Assembly (NCBI RefSeq): GCF_002295115.1 | Contig: NZ_NSFV01000001.1 | Span: 310,001-374,000, forward strand | DNA: 64,000 bases | Origin: Mesorhizobium sp. WSM4311 | Lineage (GTDB): Bacteria > Pseudomonadota > Alphaproteobacteria > Rhizobiales > Rhizobiaceae | Reading direction: 5' to 3' | In this document: in pieces, positions 24,676 to 33,983 of the stretch | How positions within the stretch are numbered: position 1 is the first letter of the stretch | Layout of the letters: every line of letters starts with the position of its first letter | The notes under the pieces: generated by a model | The model's database searches: none | Seen by the model: only the letters and a program-made list of their open reading frames with translations | Told to the model about the DNA's origin: nothing | Program-made: the position numbers and the translations under genes

Positions 24676-25692
24676 ATGTTGCGATATGTTCTGACTGCGG
24701 CGCTGGCGCTTTCGGCGGCACCCGCATTGGCCAACGATTCGGTTGCCGAGCTTGGCACAGGCGGCTTGATCCTGTCGCGCAGCGATGCGGTCGCGATGCA
24801 AAGCGAGGATCTCTTCATCTCGCCCGACAAGGTCACGGTCGACTACGTCTTTCACAACAACACCGACAAGGATGTCGACGCGATCGTCGCCTTCCCGATG
24901 CCCGATATTTCGGGCGACCCCGAAGAAATGCCGGCCATCCCCGAAAACCAAAGCGACAATTTCCTCGGCTTCGAGGTGACGATTGATGGTGTCGCGGCAA
25001 AGCCTCAACTCGAGCAGAAGGTGTTCGCGCTCGGCATCGACATCGGTGCCGATCTCAAGGCGCAGAATGTGCCGTTCAACCCGTTCGGCGATGCGGCCAA
25101 GGCGGCATTGGCGAAGCTGCCGCAAGCGGTGGCCGAGGACTGGGTCAACCGCGGCATCATCATCGAGGACACCGCCGATGACGGCAGCGGCATGAAATCC
25201 TCCTATGCGCCGTTCTGGCAATTGCGCTCGACCTACTGGTGGCGCTCGACCTTTCCGGCCAACAAGGACGTTCACGTTTCCCATCGCTACAAGCCGAGCG
25301 TCGGCGGCACGTCGTCGGTCAGCTTCTTCTATGACGGCCAGTTCCAGGGGCAATATGCGACATACAAGACCCGCTACTGCATGGACGACACGTTCGAGAA
25401 CGCGGTGCGCAAGGCGGCGAAGGACAATCCGGAAGGCTATCCCAAATATTATGAAAGCCGCATCGCCTATATACTGACCACCGGCGGCAACTGGGCGGCG
25501 GGCACCATCGGTAAGTTCAAGCTGACCGTCGACAAGGGCAATCCGAAAGACTTGGTCTCGTTCTGCGGCGACAATGTCAAAAAGGTCGGGCCGACGAGTT
25601 TCGAGATGACCGCGAACGATTTTTACCCAGAGCACGACATCGATATCCTGCTGCTCGAACCGTCGGACAGCAATGGCGGGGACGCGAACTGA
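24676..25692 (+). CDS. DUF4424 domain-containing secreted protein
   Basis: The 338-residue protein has a signal peptide (1-19, APALA|ND) and then an immunoglobulin-like beta-rich region beginning DSVAELGTGGLILSRSDAVAMQSEDLFISPDKVTVDYVFHNNT, which is the DUF4424 signature. It has Cys pairs (for example YCMDD, SFCGDN) that suit a periplasmic location. Function unknown. Its stop overlaps the folA start by one base, suggesting cotranscription. Confidence 0.85.
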   Translation: MLRYVLTAALALSAAPALANDSVAELGTGGLILSRSDAVAMQSEDLFISPDKVTVDYVFHNNTDKDVDAIVAFPMPDISGDPEEMPAIPENQSDNFLGFEVTIDGVAAKPQLEQKVFALGIDIGADLKAQNVPFNPFGDAAKAALAKLPQAVAEDWVNRGIIIEDTADDGSGMKSSYAPFWQLRSTYWWRSTFPANKDVHVSHRYKPSVGGTSSVSFFYDGQFQGQYATYKTRYCMDDTFENAVRKAAKDNPEGYPKYYESRIAYILTTGGNWAAGTIGKFKLTVDKGNPKDLVSFCGDNVKKVGPTSFEMTANDFYPEHDIDILLLEPSDSNGGDAN

Positions 25693-26210
25693 TGCATGTG
25701 GCAATCTACGTCGCCATTGCCGAGAACGGCGTGATCGGGCGGGATGGCGGACTGCCATGGCGGCTCTCCACCGATCTCAAGCGCTTCAAGGCCGACACGA
25801 TGGGCAAGCCCATCATCATGGGCCGCAAAACCTATGAAGGCATAGGCCGTCCGCTGCCGGGCCGGCTCAACATCGTCGTCACCCGTGACAAGAGCTGGCG
25901 CGCCGAGGGCGTCGAGGTGGCGCATACGCTGGAGGCCGCGATTCAGCTGGCAACGGTGCGCGCGCGCTGCATGGCCGGCATCGACGAGGCCTGCGTGATC
26001 GGCGGCGGTCAGATCTATGCCCAGGCGCTGCCGCTGGCCGACAGGCTGCACGTCACCCATGTGCTGGCCGCCGTCGACGGCGACGCGCATTTCCCGCCGA
26101 TCGACGCCGAGACATGGCGCGTGGTCAGTTCGCAGGGGGTTCCGGCCGGGGAAAAGGACAGCCACGCAACACGCTATTCGGTTTATGAGCGCCGCCGCCC
26201 GATACTTTGA
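25692..26210 (+). CDS. folA: Dihydrofolate reductase
   Basis: The 172-residue protein shows the DHFR pattern: YVAIAENGVIGRDGGLPWRLSTDLKRFKADTMGKPIIMGRKTYEGIGRPLPGR (substrate and NADPH binding) and ACVIGGGQIYAQALPLADRLHVTHV. It reduces dihydrofolate to tetrahydrofolate with NADPH and supports ThyA (gene at 19290). It is translationally linked to the preceding DUF4424 gene (1-base overlap). Confidence 0.96.
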   Translation: MHVAIYVAIAENGVIGRDGGLPWRLSTDLKRFKADTMGKPIIMGRKTYEGIGRPLPGRLNIVVTRDKSWRAEGVEVAHTLEAAIQLATVRARCMAGIDEACVIGGGQIYAQALPLADRLHVTHVLAAVDGDAHFPPIDAETWRVVSSQGVPAGEKDSHATRYSVYERRRPIL

Positions 26211-26378
26211 TAGACAAAAAGTGCATTGAAGGACGACAAAGGGTCGCTACCGGCCCAAAACGGATGATGTCGGCGGCGCATCGCGTTGAAAGCGTGCTGT
26301 GGCGTCCCTATAGAAGAACAACACTGGATTTGCGCCGTAACTCCGGCGCTTGAGGGAATTCCAAGCGAAAGGACGTTC

Positions 26379-27494
26379 ATGCCCTGGAACGACAAGAGTG
26401 GCGGAGGCGGCGGCCCGTGGGGCGGCGGCGGTAACAATCAGGGGCCCTGGGGGCAGGGGCCCAAGGGGCCAAGCGGCCCACAGGGCTCGCCCCCGGACCT
26501 CGAAGACATTATCCGCCGCGGCCAGGACCGGCTGCGGCGCGCTCTGCCCGGCGGCGGTGGCGCCAGTCCGGCAGTGTTCGGGCTGATTGCCGCGGTGCTG
26601 GTCGTTCTGTGGGCATTCCAGGCGGTCTATACGGTGCAGCCCGACGAGGTCGCCGTCGAATTGCGTTTCGGCAAGCCGAAGCCCGAACTCTCACAACCTG
26701 GCCTGCATTTCCATTGGTGGCCGCTTGAAACCGTCGAGACGGCCAAGATTTCCGAGCAGCTCGTCGACATTGGCGGCGGCAACACCAGCGGCAACGGCCT
26801 GATGCTGTCGGGCGACCAGAACATCGTCAACGTGCAGTTTTCGGTGGCCTACCAGGTCTCCGATCCCCGGGCCTATCTGTTCGACGTCTCGGATCCGGAC
26901 GGCATGCTGCGGCAGGTTGCCGAAAGCGCCATGCGCGAAGCCGTCGGCCGCCGGCCGGCACAGGATATCTTCCGCGACGACCGCCAGGGCATAGCGGCGT
27001 CGGTGCGCGAAATCATCCAGTCGACGCTGGACGGCTACAAGGCCGGTCTCAACGTCAACGCCGTATCGATCGAGGATGCAGCGCCGCCACGCGAAGTGGC
27101 CGATGCGTTCGACGAGGTGCAGCGTGCCGAGCAGGACGAGGACAAGTTCGTCGAGCAGGCCAACCAGTATTCCAACCAGAAGCTCGGCCAGGCGCGCGGC
27201 CAGGCGGCACAGATCCGCGAAGACGCGGCCGCCTACAAGAACCGTGTGGTGCAGGAAGCCGAAGGTGAGGCCCAGCGCTTCATCTCGGTCTATGACGAGT
27301 ACGCCAAGGCGCCGGATGTAACCCGCAAGCGTCTCTATCTGGAAACCATGGAGAGGGTTCTGAAGGACTCGAGCAAGGTCATCGTCGAGCAGGGCAACGG
27401 ACAAGGTGTCGTGCCCTATCTGCCGTTGCCGGCATTGCAGGCGAAACCGCCGGCTCCGGCCGCGCCTGCCGCGAACACGGGAGGTACACAGTGA
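26379..27494 (+). CDS. hflK: FtsH protease activity modulator HflK
   Basis: The 371-residue protein has a Gly/Pro-rich cytoplasmic N-terminus (WNDKSGGGGGPWGGGG), one transmembrane segment (about residues 68-88) and a large SPFH/band-7 domain (VQPDEVAVELRFGKP onwards) with a coiled coil (DKFVEQANQYSNQK and GEAQRFISVYDEY). HflK and HflC form a large membrane cage around FtsH that restrains proteolysis. ATG 26379 follows AAGGA. hflC starts inside its stop region. Confidence 0.94.
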   Translation: MPWNDKSGGGGGPWGGGGNNQGPWGQGPKGPSGPQGSPPDLEDIIRRGQDRLRRALPGGGGASPAVFGLIAAVLVVLWAFQAVYTVQPDEVAVELRFGKPKPELSQPGLHFHWWPLETVETAKISEQLVDIGGGNTSGNGLMLSGDQNIVNVQFSVAYQVSDPRAYLFDVSDPDGMLRQVAESAMREAVGRRPAQDIFRDDRQGIAASVREIIQSTLDGYKAGLNVNAVSIEDAAPPREVADAFDEVQRAEQDEDKFVEQANQYSNQKLGQARGQAAQIREDAAAYKNRVVQEAEGEAQRFISVYDEYAKAPDVTRKRLYLETMERVLKDSSKVIVEQGNGQGVVPYLPLPALQAKPPAPAAPAANTGGTQ

Positions 27495-28459
27495 TGGCCA
27501 ACCGTCTTCCCATTTTCGTCGTCATCGCGGCGGTCGTGCTTTTCCTGATCTATTCCTCGGTCTTCGTGGTCAATGCGCGCCAGCAGGCGCTGGTGTTGAG
27601 GTTCGGCGAGATCGTCGACGTCAAGACCGAGCCCGGCATCTATTTCAAGGCGCCGTTCTCGTTCTTCGACGCCGATACGGTGCAACTGATCGAGAACAGG
27701 GTGCTGCGCTTCGACCTCGACAACATCCGCGTCCAGGTGTCGGGCGGCAAGTTCTATGAGGTCGATGCCTTCATCGCCTATCGCATCTCGGATCCGCGCG
27801 TCTTCCGTGCCGCCGTGTCCGGTCAGATCGAATTGGCCGAGGCGCGGCTGAGGACGCGTCTCGACGCTGCCTTGCGCCGCGTCTACGGCCTGCGCGACTT
27901 CGAGGCGGCACTCTCGGAACAGCGTGCCGTGATGATGCGTGAGGTGCGCGATCAACTCCGGCCCGACGCCACCTCGCTCGGCCTGCAGATCGAGGATGTC
28001 CGCATCCGCCGCACCGACCTCACGGCCGAGGTTTCACAGCAGACCTACGATCGCATGAAGGCGGAACGTCTGGCCGAGGCCGCCCGGCTCAGGGCACGCG
28101 GCAATGAGGCGGCACAGCGCATTACGGCGCGCGCCGATCGTGAAGTGGTCGAGATCGTTGCCGAAGCGCAGAAGGAATCCGAGATCCTGCGCGGCGAGGG
28201 CGAAGCCCAGCGCAGCGCTACCTTCGCGGACGCCTACAAGCGCGACCCGGCCTTCTTCGACTTCTACCGGTCGATGAATGCCTACGGCACGGCGCTGGAC
28301 AACACCGGGACGACCATGGTGCTGTCGCCGAGTTCGGAGTTCTTCCGCTACTTCCGCGATCCCGATAGCAAGGAAGGGCCGGCGAAACCGGCGGCACCCG
28401 CCGCACCGGCAACGGCGCCCGCCGCGCCGACGACACAACCCAGCACCGGCCAGAAATAG
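27494..28459 (+). CDS. hflC: Protease modulator HflC
   Basis: The 321-residue protein has a single N-terminal membrane segment (about residues 5-25) and an SPFH domain (VVNARQQALVLRFGEIVDVKTEPGIYFKAPF). The C-terminus is Ala/Pro-rich. Its partner is HflK, encoded immediately upstream with an overlapping stop/start. ATG 27494 has GGAGGT about 9 nt upstream, so the GTG three bases earlier is not needed. Both proteins control FtsH. Confidence 0.94.
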   Translation: MANRLPIFVVIAAVVLFLIYSSVFVVNARQQALVLRFGEIVDVKTEPGIYFKAPFSFFDADTVQLIENRVLRFDLDNIRVQVSGGKFYEVDAFIAYRISDPRVFRAAVSGQIELAEARLRTRLDAALRRVYGLRDFEAALSEQRAVMMREVRDQLRPDATSLGLQIEDVRIRRTDLTAEVSQQTYDRMKAERLAEAARLRARGNEAAQRITARADREVVEIVAEAQKESEILRGEGEAQRSATFADAYKRDPAFFDFYRSMNAYGTALDNTGTTMVLSPSSEFFRYFRDPDSKEGPAKPAAPAAPATAPAAPTTQPSTGQK

Positions 28460-28462
28460 CGG

Positions 28463-28651
28463 GTGCAGGACTTTTTCGCGGCGATAGGCCTGGTCCTCGT
28501 CATAGAGGGCCTGGTCTATGGCGGCTTTCCCGGCTTCGCGCGGAAGCTCGCCGGCGAGGTGCTGTCGATGCCGGAGAACGCATTGCGGATCGCCGGGCTG
28601 GTCGCGATCGCCATCGGTGTCGGCATCGTCTGGCTGGTGCGGGGCGGATGA
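28463..28651 (+). CDS. DUF2065 family membrane protein
   Basis: A 62-residue protein with two hydrophobic helices (FFAAIGLVLVIEGLVYGGFP and ALRIAGLVAIAIGVGIVWLVRG), the DUF2065 (YjeT-like) pattern. GTG at 28463 is 3 nt after hflC, so it is the third gene of the hflKC operon. In E. coli the similar yjeT also follows hflKC. Its exact role is unknown. Confidence 0.85.
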   Translation: MQDFFAAIGLVLVIEGLVYGGFPGFARKLAGEVLSMPENALRIAGLVAIAIGVGIVWLVRGG

Positions 28652-28739
28652 GATGGCCGTTATTCGTCCGCGGCAAAACGGAGGATTAATCCTCTGCCGA
28701 TAGTCGTAGCCGCAAACGTGCCGTATTTTTTGCCAACAT

Positions 28740-28780
28740 AGCGCAACGCGGTGTTTTCGCCGTTGCGCTTTCTCTTTCAG
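28740..28780 (+). terminator. Stem-loop between DUF2065 and degP
   Basis: A 9-bp stem AGCGCAACG/CGTTGCGCT (28740-28748 and 28761-28769) with a 12-nt loop is followed by TTTCTCTTTC. It may terminate the hflKC transcript; as it ends 18 nt before the degP ribosome site it could also be a 5'UTR structure. Confidence 0.45.
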
Positions 28781-28800
28781 AAAGACCGGGAGGCTTCTCG

Positions 28801-30315
28801 ATGACATCCACACTCGTTTTGCGCGCGGCGCGGCGGACCTTGATCGCCGGCACGGCAGCGCTGCTCGTCGGCACCGTCGCCGTCCCGTCCTTCGTGGCGC
28901 CGACCTTCGCGGCCGATGGGCCTGCTTCGGTGGCTGACCTGGCGCAGGGCGTGCTCGGCGCGGTGGTCAACATCTCGACTTCGCAGACGGTGAAGGGCAC
29001 GGAGGGGCCAGGCGCGGTGCCGATGCCGCAGCTTCCCGAGGGCTCGCCGTTCCAGGATTTCTTCGACGATTTCTTCAAGAACCGCGGCGGCGACAAGGAC
29101 AATAGCGCGCAGAAAGTGCAGTCGCTGGGATCCGGTTTCGTCATCGACGCCGAGCAAGGCATCGTCGTCACCAACAATCACGTGATCGCCGACGCCGACG
29201 ACATCGAGGTCAACTTCTCCGATGGCGTGACGCTGAAGGCGACGCTGGTCGGTACCGACACCAAGACCGACGTCGCGGTGCTGAAGGTCGATCCGAAAGG
29301 CCACAAGCTGACGGCGGTGAAGTTCGGCGATTCCACCAAGATGCGCGTCGGCGACTGGGTGATGGCGGTCGGCAATCCGTTCGGCCTCGGCGGCACGGTG
29401 ACGGTCGGCATCGTGTCGGCGCGCAACCGCGACATCAATTCCGGTCCCTATGACGATTTCATCCAGACCGACGCGGCGATCAATCGCGGCAATTCGGGCG
29501 GACCGCTGTTCAACAGCGCCGGCGAAGTCATCGGCATCAACACCGCGATCATTTCGCCGTCCGGTGGCTCGATCGGCATCGGCTTCTCCATTCCCTCGCA
29601 GCTTGCCGCCGGCGTCGTCGATCAGTTGCGTCAGTTTGGCGAGACGCGGCGCGGGTGGCTCGGCGTGCGCATCCAGCCGGTGACGGACGACATCGCCGAA
29701 AGCCTCGGCATGGCGACCGCCAAGGGCGCGCTGGTCGCCGGCGTCATCAAGGGCGGCCCGGTCGACAACGGCACCATCCAGGCCGGTGACGTCATCATCA
29801 AGTTCGACGGCAAGGACATCCATGAAATGCGCGACCTGCCGCGCGTCGTCGCCGAAAGCCCCGTCGGCAAGGCCGTCGACGTGCTGATCGTGCGCAAGGG
29901 CGTCGAGCAGACGGTGAAGGTGACGCTTGGCCGGCTCGAGGATGGCGAGAAGCTTGCCAGCGGCGAGAACGGCAACACCGACCAGGACAAGGGCAACAAG
30001 GCTCCGGCCGTTTCGACCGCCTCGGTGCTCGGCATGACCGTCGGCGAACTCAATGACGAGACGCGCAAGAAGTTCAGCATCGCCGCCGATGTCTCCGGCG
30101 TCGTCATCACCGACGTGGCCAAGGATTCGGCCGCCGCCGAACGCGGCATACAGCCGGGCGAGGTGATTACCGAGATCGCGCAGGAATCGGTCGCCACGCC
30201 CAAGGACGTCATGGACCGGATCGGCGCGCTGAAGGAGCAGGGCCGCAAGAACGCGCTCCTGATGCTGGCGTCGAAGACCGGCGAGTTGCGCTTCGTGACG
30301 ATCCGGATGGATTGA
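28801..30315 (+). CDS. degP: Do/DegP family periplasmic serine endoprotease
   Basis: The 504-residue protein has a signal-like N-terminus (about residues 1-38), a trypsin-like domain with catalytic His127 (NNHV), Asp157 (KTDVAVL) and Ser232 (RGNSGGPLF), then two PDZ domains (about 280-370 and 400-500). DegP-type proteases degrade or hold misfolded envelope proteins. GGGAGG precedes the ATG at 28801. The start of the hflKC operon lies just upstream, making a quality-control block. A perfect hairpin follows the stop codon. MucD or DegQ naming is equally possible. Confidence 0.93.
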   Translation: MTSTLVLRAARRTLIAGTAALLVGTVAVPSFVAPTFAADGPASVADLAQGVLGAVVNISTSQTVKGTEGPGAVPMPQLPEGSPFQDFFDDFFKNRGGDKDNSAQKVQSLGSGFVIDAEQGIVVTNNHVIADADDIEVNFSDGVTLKATLVGTDTKTDVAVLKVDPKGHKLTAVKFGDSTKMRVGDWVMAVGNPFGLGGTVTVGIVSARNRDINSGPYDDFIQTDAAINRGNSGGPLFNSAGEVIGINTAIISPSGGSIGIGFSIPSQLAAGVVDQLRQFGETRRGWLGVRIQPVTDDIAESLGMATAKGALVAGVIKGGPVDNGTIQAGDVIIKFDGKDIHEMRDLPRVVAESPVGKAVDVLIVRKGVEQTVKVTLGRLEDGEKLASGENGNTDQDKGNKAPAVSTASVLGMTVGELNDETRKKFSIAADVSGVVITDVAKDSAAAERGIQPGEVITEIAQESVATPKDVMDRIGALKEQGRKNALLMLASKTGELRFVTIRMD

Positions 30316-30346
30316 GATTTCAATCCGGCGATTTTCAAAAAGGCGG

Positions 30347-30383
30347 ATAGAGCATTTCACACGGAAACGGTGAAATGCTCTAT
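30347..30383. terminator. Long perfect hairpin after degP
   Basis: 14-bp inverted arms ATAGAGCATTTCAC/GTGAAATGCTCTAT (30347-30360 and 30370-30383) with a 9-nt loop. It may act as a terminator, and is followed by a TTTTGTTTT run, but its sequence also looks like part of the dispersed palindromic element next to it. Confidence 0.6.
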
Positions 30384-30397
30384 GCTTTTGTTTTGAA

Positions 30398-30465
30398 GCA
30401 ATTCCCAAGGGAAAGCGCTATGCGCTTTTCCCGGGAAAACCGCTTCGCACTTTTCCTGGAATTGC
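30398..30465. repeat. Palindromic intergenic repeat, copy 2
   Basis: Bounded by GCAATTCC (30398-30405) and GGAATTGC (30458-30465), the same arms as the copy at 2730-2773, and sharing the inner GGAAAACCGCTTC and CACTTTTCCTGG blocks. It additionally contains an internal inverted pair AAGCGC/GCGCTT around 30414-30426, absent from copy 1. It sits between the convergent degP and GNAT genes. Confidence 0.7.
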
Positions 30466-30466
30466 T

Positions 30467-31039
30467 CTAACCGGCCGCCTTTTTTCTTGCCTGCCAGTCC
30501 TCGCGCGAAAGCCTGTAGAGCACATGCCGCTTGAGCTTTGGATGGCTGTCGGGAATGCCGGGATGGTCGAAGTCGGCCGCCGGATCGGCTGTCATGCCGA
30601 GGCGTTTCATGACGGCGGTCGAGCGGTGGTTTCCCGCGACCGCGAAGGAGACGATCTCTTCGACGGCCAATGTTTCGAAACCGTAAGCCAGCCAGGCTTG
30701 CGACGCCTCGGTGACATAGCCCTTGCCCCAGAATTCGGGCGCCAGCCGCCAGCCGATCTCGATGGTGCCGGCGGGCAGGACGTCGATATCCTCTGTTCCA
30801 GACAGGCCGACAAAACCGATGCACTCGCCCGTGGCGGCAATCTCGGCCGCGGCGAAGCCATAGCCGTCCTCATCGATCCATGCGCGGACCTCGTCCATCT
30901 TGGCGTCCGCGGCGGCACGGTCACGACGGAACGGGAAGAATTCCATGACGCGCTCGTCGGAATTGATGCGATGGAAGAGCTCGCGGTCACGCTCTTCCCA
31001 ATTGCGCAGGATGAGGCGTTCGGTGCGCATGGGTTTCAT
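30467..31039 (-). CDS. GNAT family N-acetyltransferase, RimJ/RimL-like
   Basis: The 190-residue protein has the Acetyltransf_3 pattern MRTERLILRNWEERDRELFHRINSDERVMEFFPF and an acetyl-CoA-binding GWRLAPEFWGKGYVTEASQAWLAYGF segment. RimJ/L-type enzymes acetylate protein N-termini or small molecules. Its ATG overlaps the serB stop by 4 bp, so it is cotranscribed with serB. Substrate unknown. Confidence 0.87.
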   Translation of the reverse strand: MKPMRTERLILRNWEERDRELFHRINSDERVMEFFPFRRDRAAADAKMDEVRAWIDEDGYGFAAAEIAATGECIGFVGLSGTEDIDVLPAGTIEIGWRLAPEFWGKGYVTEASQAWLAYGFETLAVEEIVSFAVAGNHRSTAVMKRLGMTADPAADFDHPGIPDSHPKLKRHVLYRLSREDWQARKKAAG

Positions 31040-31923
31040 TGGACGAACTCTTCCTGGCGATAGCCCTGCAGATAGAGCAATGCGGTGAGGTCGCCATGGT
31101 CGATGCGAACCTTGGCCTGCGCCGCCACGGTCGGCTTGGCATGCAGCGCGACGCCGGTGCCGGCGAGGCGGATCATGTCGAGGTCGTTGGCGCCATCGCC
31201 GACGGCGATGGCGTCGGCCGGCGTCAGGCCAAGGCGTGCGGATATTTCGAGCAGCGCGTCGGCCTTGGCGGCGCGGCCGAGGATCGGCTCGCCGACCAGG
31301 CCAGTAAAGCGCCCGTCCTGTTCGAGCAGGCGGTTGGCGCGGTTCTCCTGAAAGCCGAGCATGGCCGCGATGCGGGTCGTGAACACTTCGAAGCCGCCCG
31401 AGACGAGCGCCGCCCAGGCGCCATTAGCAAGCATGGTCTGCACCAGCGCGCGGCCGCCCGAGGCCAATGTCAGCCGATTGGCGACGATGCGGTCGACGAC
31501 GGCGGCTTCGAGCCCCTTCAACAGCGCGACGCGTTCGCGCAGGGCCGGCTCGAAGGCGATCTCGCCGTTCATCGATCGCGCGGTGATCGCCGCGACGTGC
31601 TCCTTGAGGCCGATCTCGTCGGCCAACTCGTCGATGCACTCCTGGTCGATCATGGTCGAATCCATGTCGGCGATGAGGATTTTCTTGCGGCGCGTTTCGG
31701 CCTGTTGGACGATCACATCGACTGGTTCCGCGGCCAATGCGGCACGCAGGGCAGCTGTGGTATTGGCGGTGTCGGCCGCGTGCGGCAGGGCTAGATCGCA
31801 GGCGATGCCTTCGGCCAGCCAGACGACAGTGCTTGCGCCCACCGACCGCGAGGCCATATTCGCAAGCGACGGCGATACTGCGCGGTCAGCGGGACGGGAA
31901 ACAAGCGTGGCAATGAGCGGCAT
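31036..31923 (-). CDS. serB: Phosphoserine phosphatase
   Basis: The 295-residue protein has an N-terminal regulatory-type region and a HAD domain beginning with the nucleophile motif DMDST (Asp86, Asp88), continuing with VSGGFEVFT and ending with AVGDGANDLDMIRLAG. It dephosphorylates phosphoserine, the last step of serine synthesis. The start ATG at 31923 is chosen because the longer frame extends into miaA. It is divergent from miaA and followed by the GNAT gene with an overlapping stop/start. Confidence 0.94.
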   Translation of the reverse strand: MPLIATLVSRPADRAVSPSLANMASRSVGASTVVWLAEGIACDLALPHAADTANTTAALRAALAAEPVDVIVQQAETRRKKILIADMDSTMIDQECIDELADEIGLKEHVAAITARSMNGEIAFEPALRERVALLKGLEAAVVDRIVANRLTLASGGRALVQTMLANGAWAALVSGGFEVFTTRIAAMLGFQENRANRLLEQDGRFTGLVGEPILGRAAKADALLEISARLGLTPADAIAVGDGANDLDMIRLAGTGVALHAKPTVAAQAKVRIDHGDLTALLYLQGYRQEEFVQ

Positions 31924-32878
31924 AGAGGATTCCGGCACGGATGCGGGCGAAGGTCGCGTGAAGAACGCGATCCTGATAGCCGGGCCGACCGCCAGCGGCA
32001 AGTCGGCATTGGCGCTCGACCTGGCCGAACGCGCAGGCGGCGTCATCGTCAACACCGATTCCATGCAAGGCTATTCGGTGCTCGACGTGCTGACCGCCCG
32101 CCCGGAGCCGGCCGACCTCGCACGCGTGCCGCATTTTCTGTACGGCCACGTCCATCCCGCGACCGCCTATTCGACGGGCGCGTGGCTGCGCGACGTGATG
32201 AAACTCATCGACGATGGCGAACTGTCGCGGCGGCCGGTCTTCGTCGGCGGCACCGGCCTCTATTTTCGCGCGCTGGCCGAGGGTATTTCGGAAATGCCTG
32301 ACATTCCGCCGCGCATCCGCGACCGCTGGCGCTACGAGTTGAAGGAACAAGGCGCGGTCAAGCTGCACGGCCTGCTGCTGCGCGAGGATTCGAGAGCCGC
32401 CATGCAGCTCAAGCCAACCGACAGCCAGCGCATCGTGCGGGCGCTCGAAGTGCTCGACGCCTCCGGCCGGTCGATCCTGGAATGGCAGGCCGAGCGCGGC
32501 CGGCCGCTCATCGACAGGCAGACGGCGCGTTTCCTGGTCATCGAGCCGGATCGGGCCGCGCTGGTCGATCGCATCGAGAGGCGCTTCGACCAGATGCTAG
32601 ACAAGGGCGCGCTGGAGGAAGTCAGGCAGCTTGCGGCCCTTCGCCTTGATCCGGATCTGCCGGCAATGAAGGCGATCGGCGTTCGCGACCTGCAGGCGGC
32701 GATGGCTGGAGAGTTGAGCTTTGCCGAAGCAATCGAGCGCGCCAAGATTGCAACCCGACAATACGCCAAGCGGCAGGCGACCTGGTTTCGCCACCAGCTG
32801 GGGCCGGAATGGCATAGATTGCGCCCCGGTGACAATCTCGAAACCACGATCCAAACACTTGTTGCTAATGCAACTTAA
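31913..32878 (+). CDS. miaA: tRNA dimethylallyltransferase
   Basis: The 321-residue protein has the P-loop GPTASGKS (residues 24-31), the DSMQ motif, VGGTGLYFRAL and TRQYAKRQATWFR, the MiaA signature. It adds a dimethylallyl group to A37 of tRNAs reading UNN codons. With ATG 31913 the gene overlaps the divergent serB start by 11 bp; a GTG at 31958 preceded by GAAGG is an alternative that removes the overlap. Both starts are plausible. Confidence 0.93.
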   Translation: MSGIEDSGTDAGEGRVKNAILIAGPTASGKSALALDLAERAGGVIVNTDSMQGYSVLDVLTARPEPADLARVPHFLYGHVHPATAYSTGAWLRDVMKLIDDGELSRRPVFVGGTGLYFRALAEGISEMPDIPPRIRDRWRYELKEQGAVKLHGLLLREDSRAAMQLKPTDSQRIVRALEVLDASGRSILEWQAERGRPLIDRQTARFLVIEPDRAALVDRIERRFDQMLDKGALEEVRQLAALRLDPDLPAMKAIGVRDLQAAMAGELSFAEAIERAKIATRQYAKRQATWFRHQLGPEWHRLRPGDNLETTIQTLVANAT

Positions 32879-32983
32879 AAAGTTGACCATGACGGAAGGG
32901 TTCGCGCCGAAGTTGCCGGGATTAACGCTCCGTAAGGCGGTCCGTGCCATAAGGTCGATGGGCACTTTTCCATTGGGGAGCAG

Positions 32984-33775
32984 ATGCGTTTCCATAAGGC
33001 GGAATCCGCTTTTTTCGTCTTTATTTTCGTGATCCTGGCCGCTGGCCTGGTGACGCTGCACGCCTATGGGCTCTTGCAATCCTTCGCCACGGAACTCCAT
33101 ACGCAGTCGGGCCTGGACAAGGTCATCTACCTCAACAAGCTGTTGTTCGCGACCGGGGTGCTGCTTGCGACCGCGCTGTTTTTCGGCATCTTCTTCATCT
33201 ATCCGCTGATCCGCAAACAGGCGACGGAAGAAGGCAAGCTGCGCGCCATGACGGTTTCGCTCAGCGCTCGCTCCGAAACGCTCGAGCACGCCGCGCTGAC
33301 GGACAGCCTGACCGGCATGCAGAACCGACGCTATTTCGACGATGCGCTTAAGGAATATCTCGAGGAGTTCCGCCGCATCGAAAAGCCGGTCGGGCTGATG
33401 ATCCTCGATCTCGACCATTTCAAGCAGGTCAACGACACGCACGGCCACGATGTCGGCGACGAGGTCCTCAGGGCCGTCGCCAGCTGCCTCAAGGACATGA
33501 CACGTTTCCACGACGTGGTGGCACGGCTGGGCGGCGAGGAGTTTGCCGTGGTCACGCCCAACATGGAGGCGGAGTTGCTGGCCAAGTTCGCCGAGCGCAT
33601 CCGCAAGGCGGTAGCCAACATGTCGATCCTTTCGGGCAACGTCCGGCTCAAGATCACCACCAGCGTCGGCCTTGCCGTCTGGGACCGCAAGGAAACGGCC
33701 GAGGAGTTCTACCGCCGCGCCGACCGCCAGCTCTATGAGGCGAAGAGGCAGGGCCGCAACCGCGTCTGCGCCTAA
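32984..33775 (+). CDS. Membrane-anchored diguanylate cyclase (GGDEF)
   Basis: The 263-residue protein has two N-terminal membrane helices (about residues 8-30 and 50-75) and a GGDEF domain with the active-site GGEEF at 183-187. The inhibitory I-site RxxD (Arg174, Asp177) lies five residues before it, so product feedback by c-di-GMP is likely. It should make c-di-GMP from two GTP. There is no sensory domain other than the membrane part. It is alone. Confidence 0.92.
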   Translation: MRFHKAESAFFVFIFVILAAGLVTLHAYGLLQSFATELHTQSGLDKVIYLNKLLFATGVLLATALFFGIFFIYPLIRKQATEEGKLRAMTVSLSARSETLEHAALTDSLTGMQNRRYFDDALKEYLEEFRRIEKPVGLMILDLDHFKQVNDTHGHDVGDEVLRAVASCLKDMTRFHDVVARLGGEEFAVVTPNMEAELLAKFAERIRKAVANMSILSGNVRLKITTSVGLAVWDRKETAEEFYRRADRQLYEAKRQGRNRVCA

Positions 33776-33983
33776 AATCCCGAAGAAGAATTCATGAGGC
33801 CGGTTGCCTGACGCGGCTTTCTCGACTTCCGGTGCTCACGGACTGAATGTCCGCTCCGCTCCGGCTTCTCGAAAACCGCGCCATTCAATCCGGCCTGATG
33901 AATTCCCTTTCGGGATTTACCCAAGCTGGTTCGACGTCGAGCCTTTCGAAGCTGGTGCCGCTCTTCGTCAGAAAGTTGCAGGC

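Noticed and set aside
28777..30408. 543-codon minus-strand frame over degP
   Set aside because: Shadow of degP; the plus-strand protein carries all catalytic residues.
31361..31912. Longer N-terminus of miaA covering the serB gene
   Set aside because: MiaA's P-loop sits about 20 residues from its normal N-terminus; the extension is antisense to serB.
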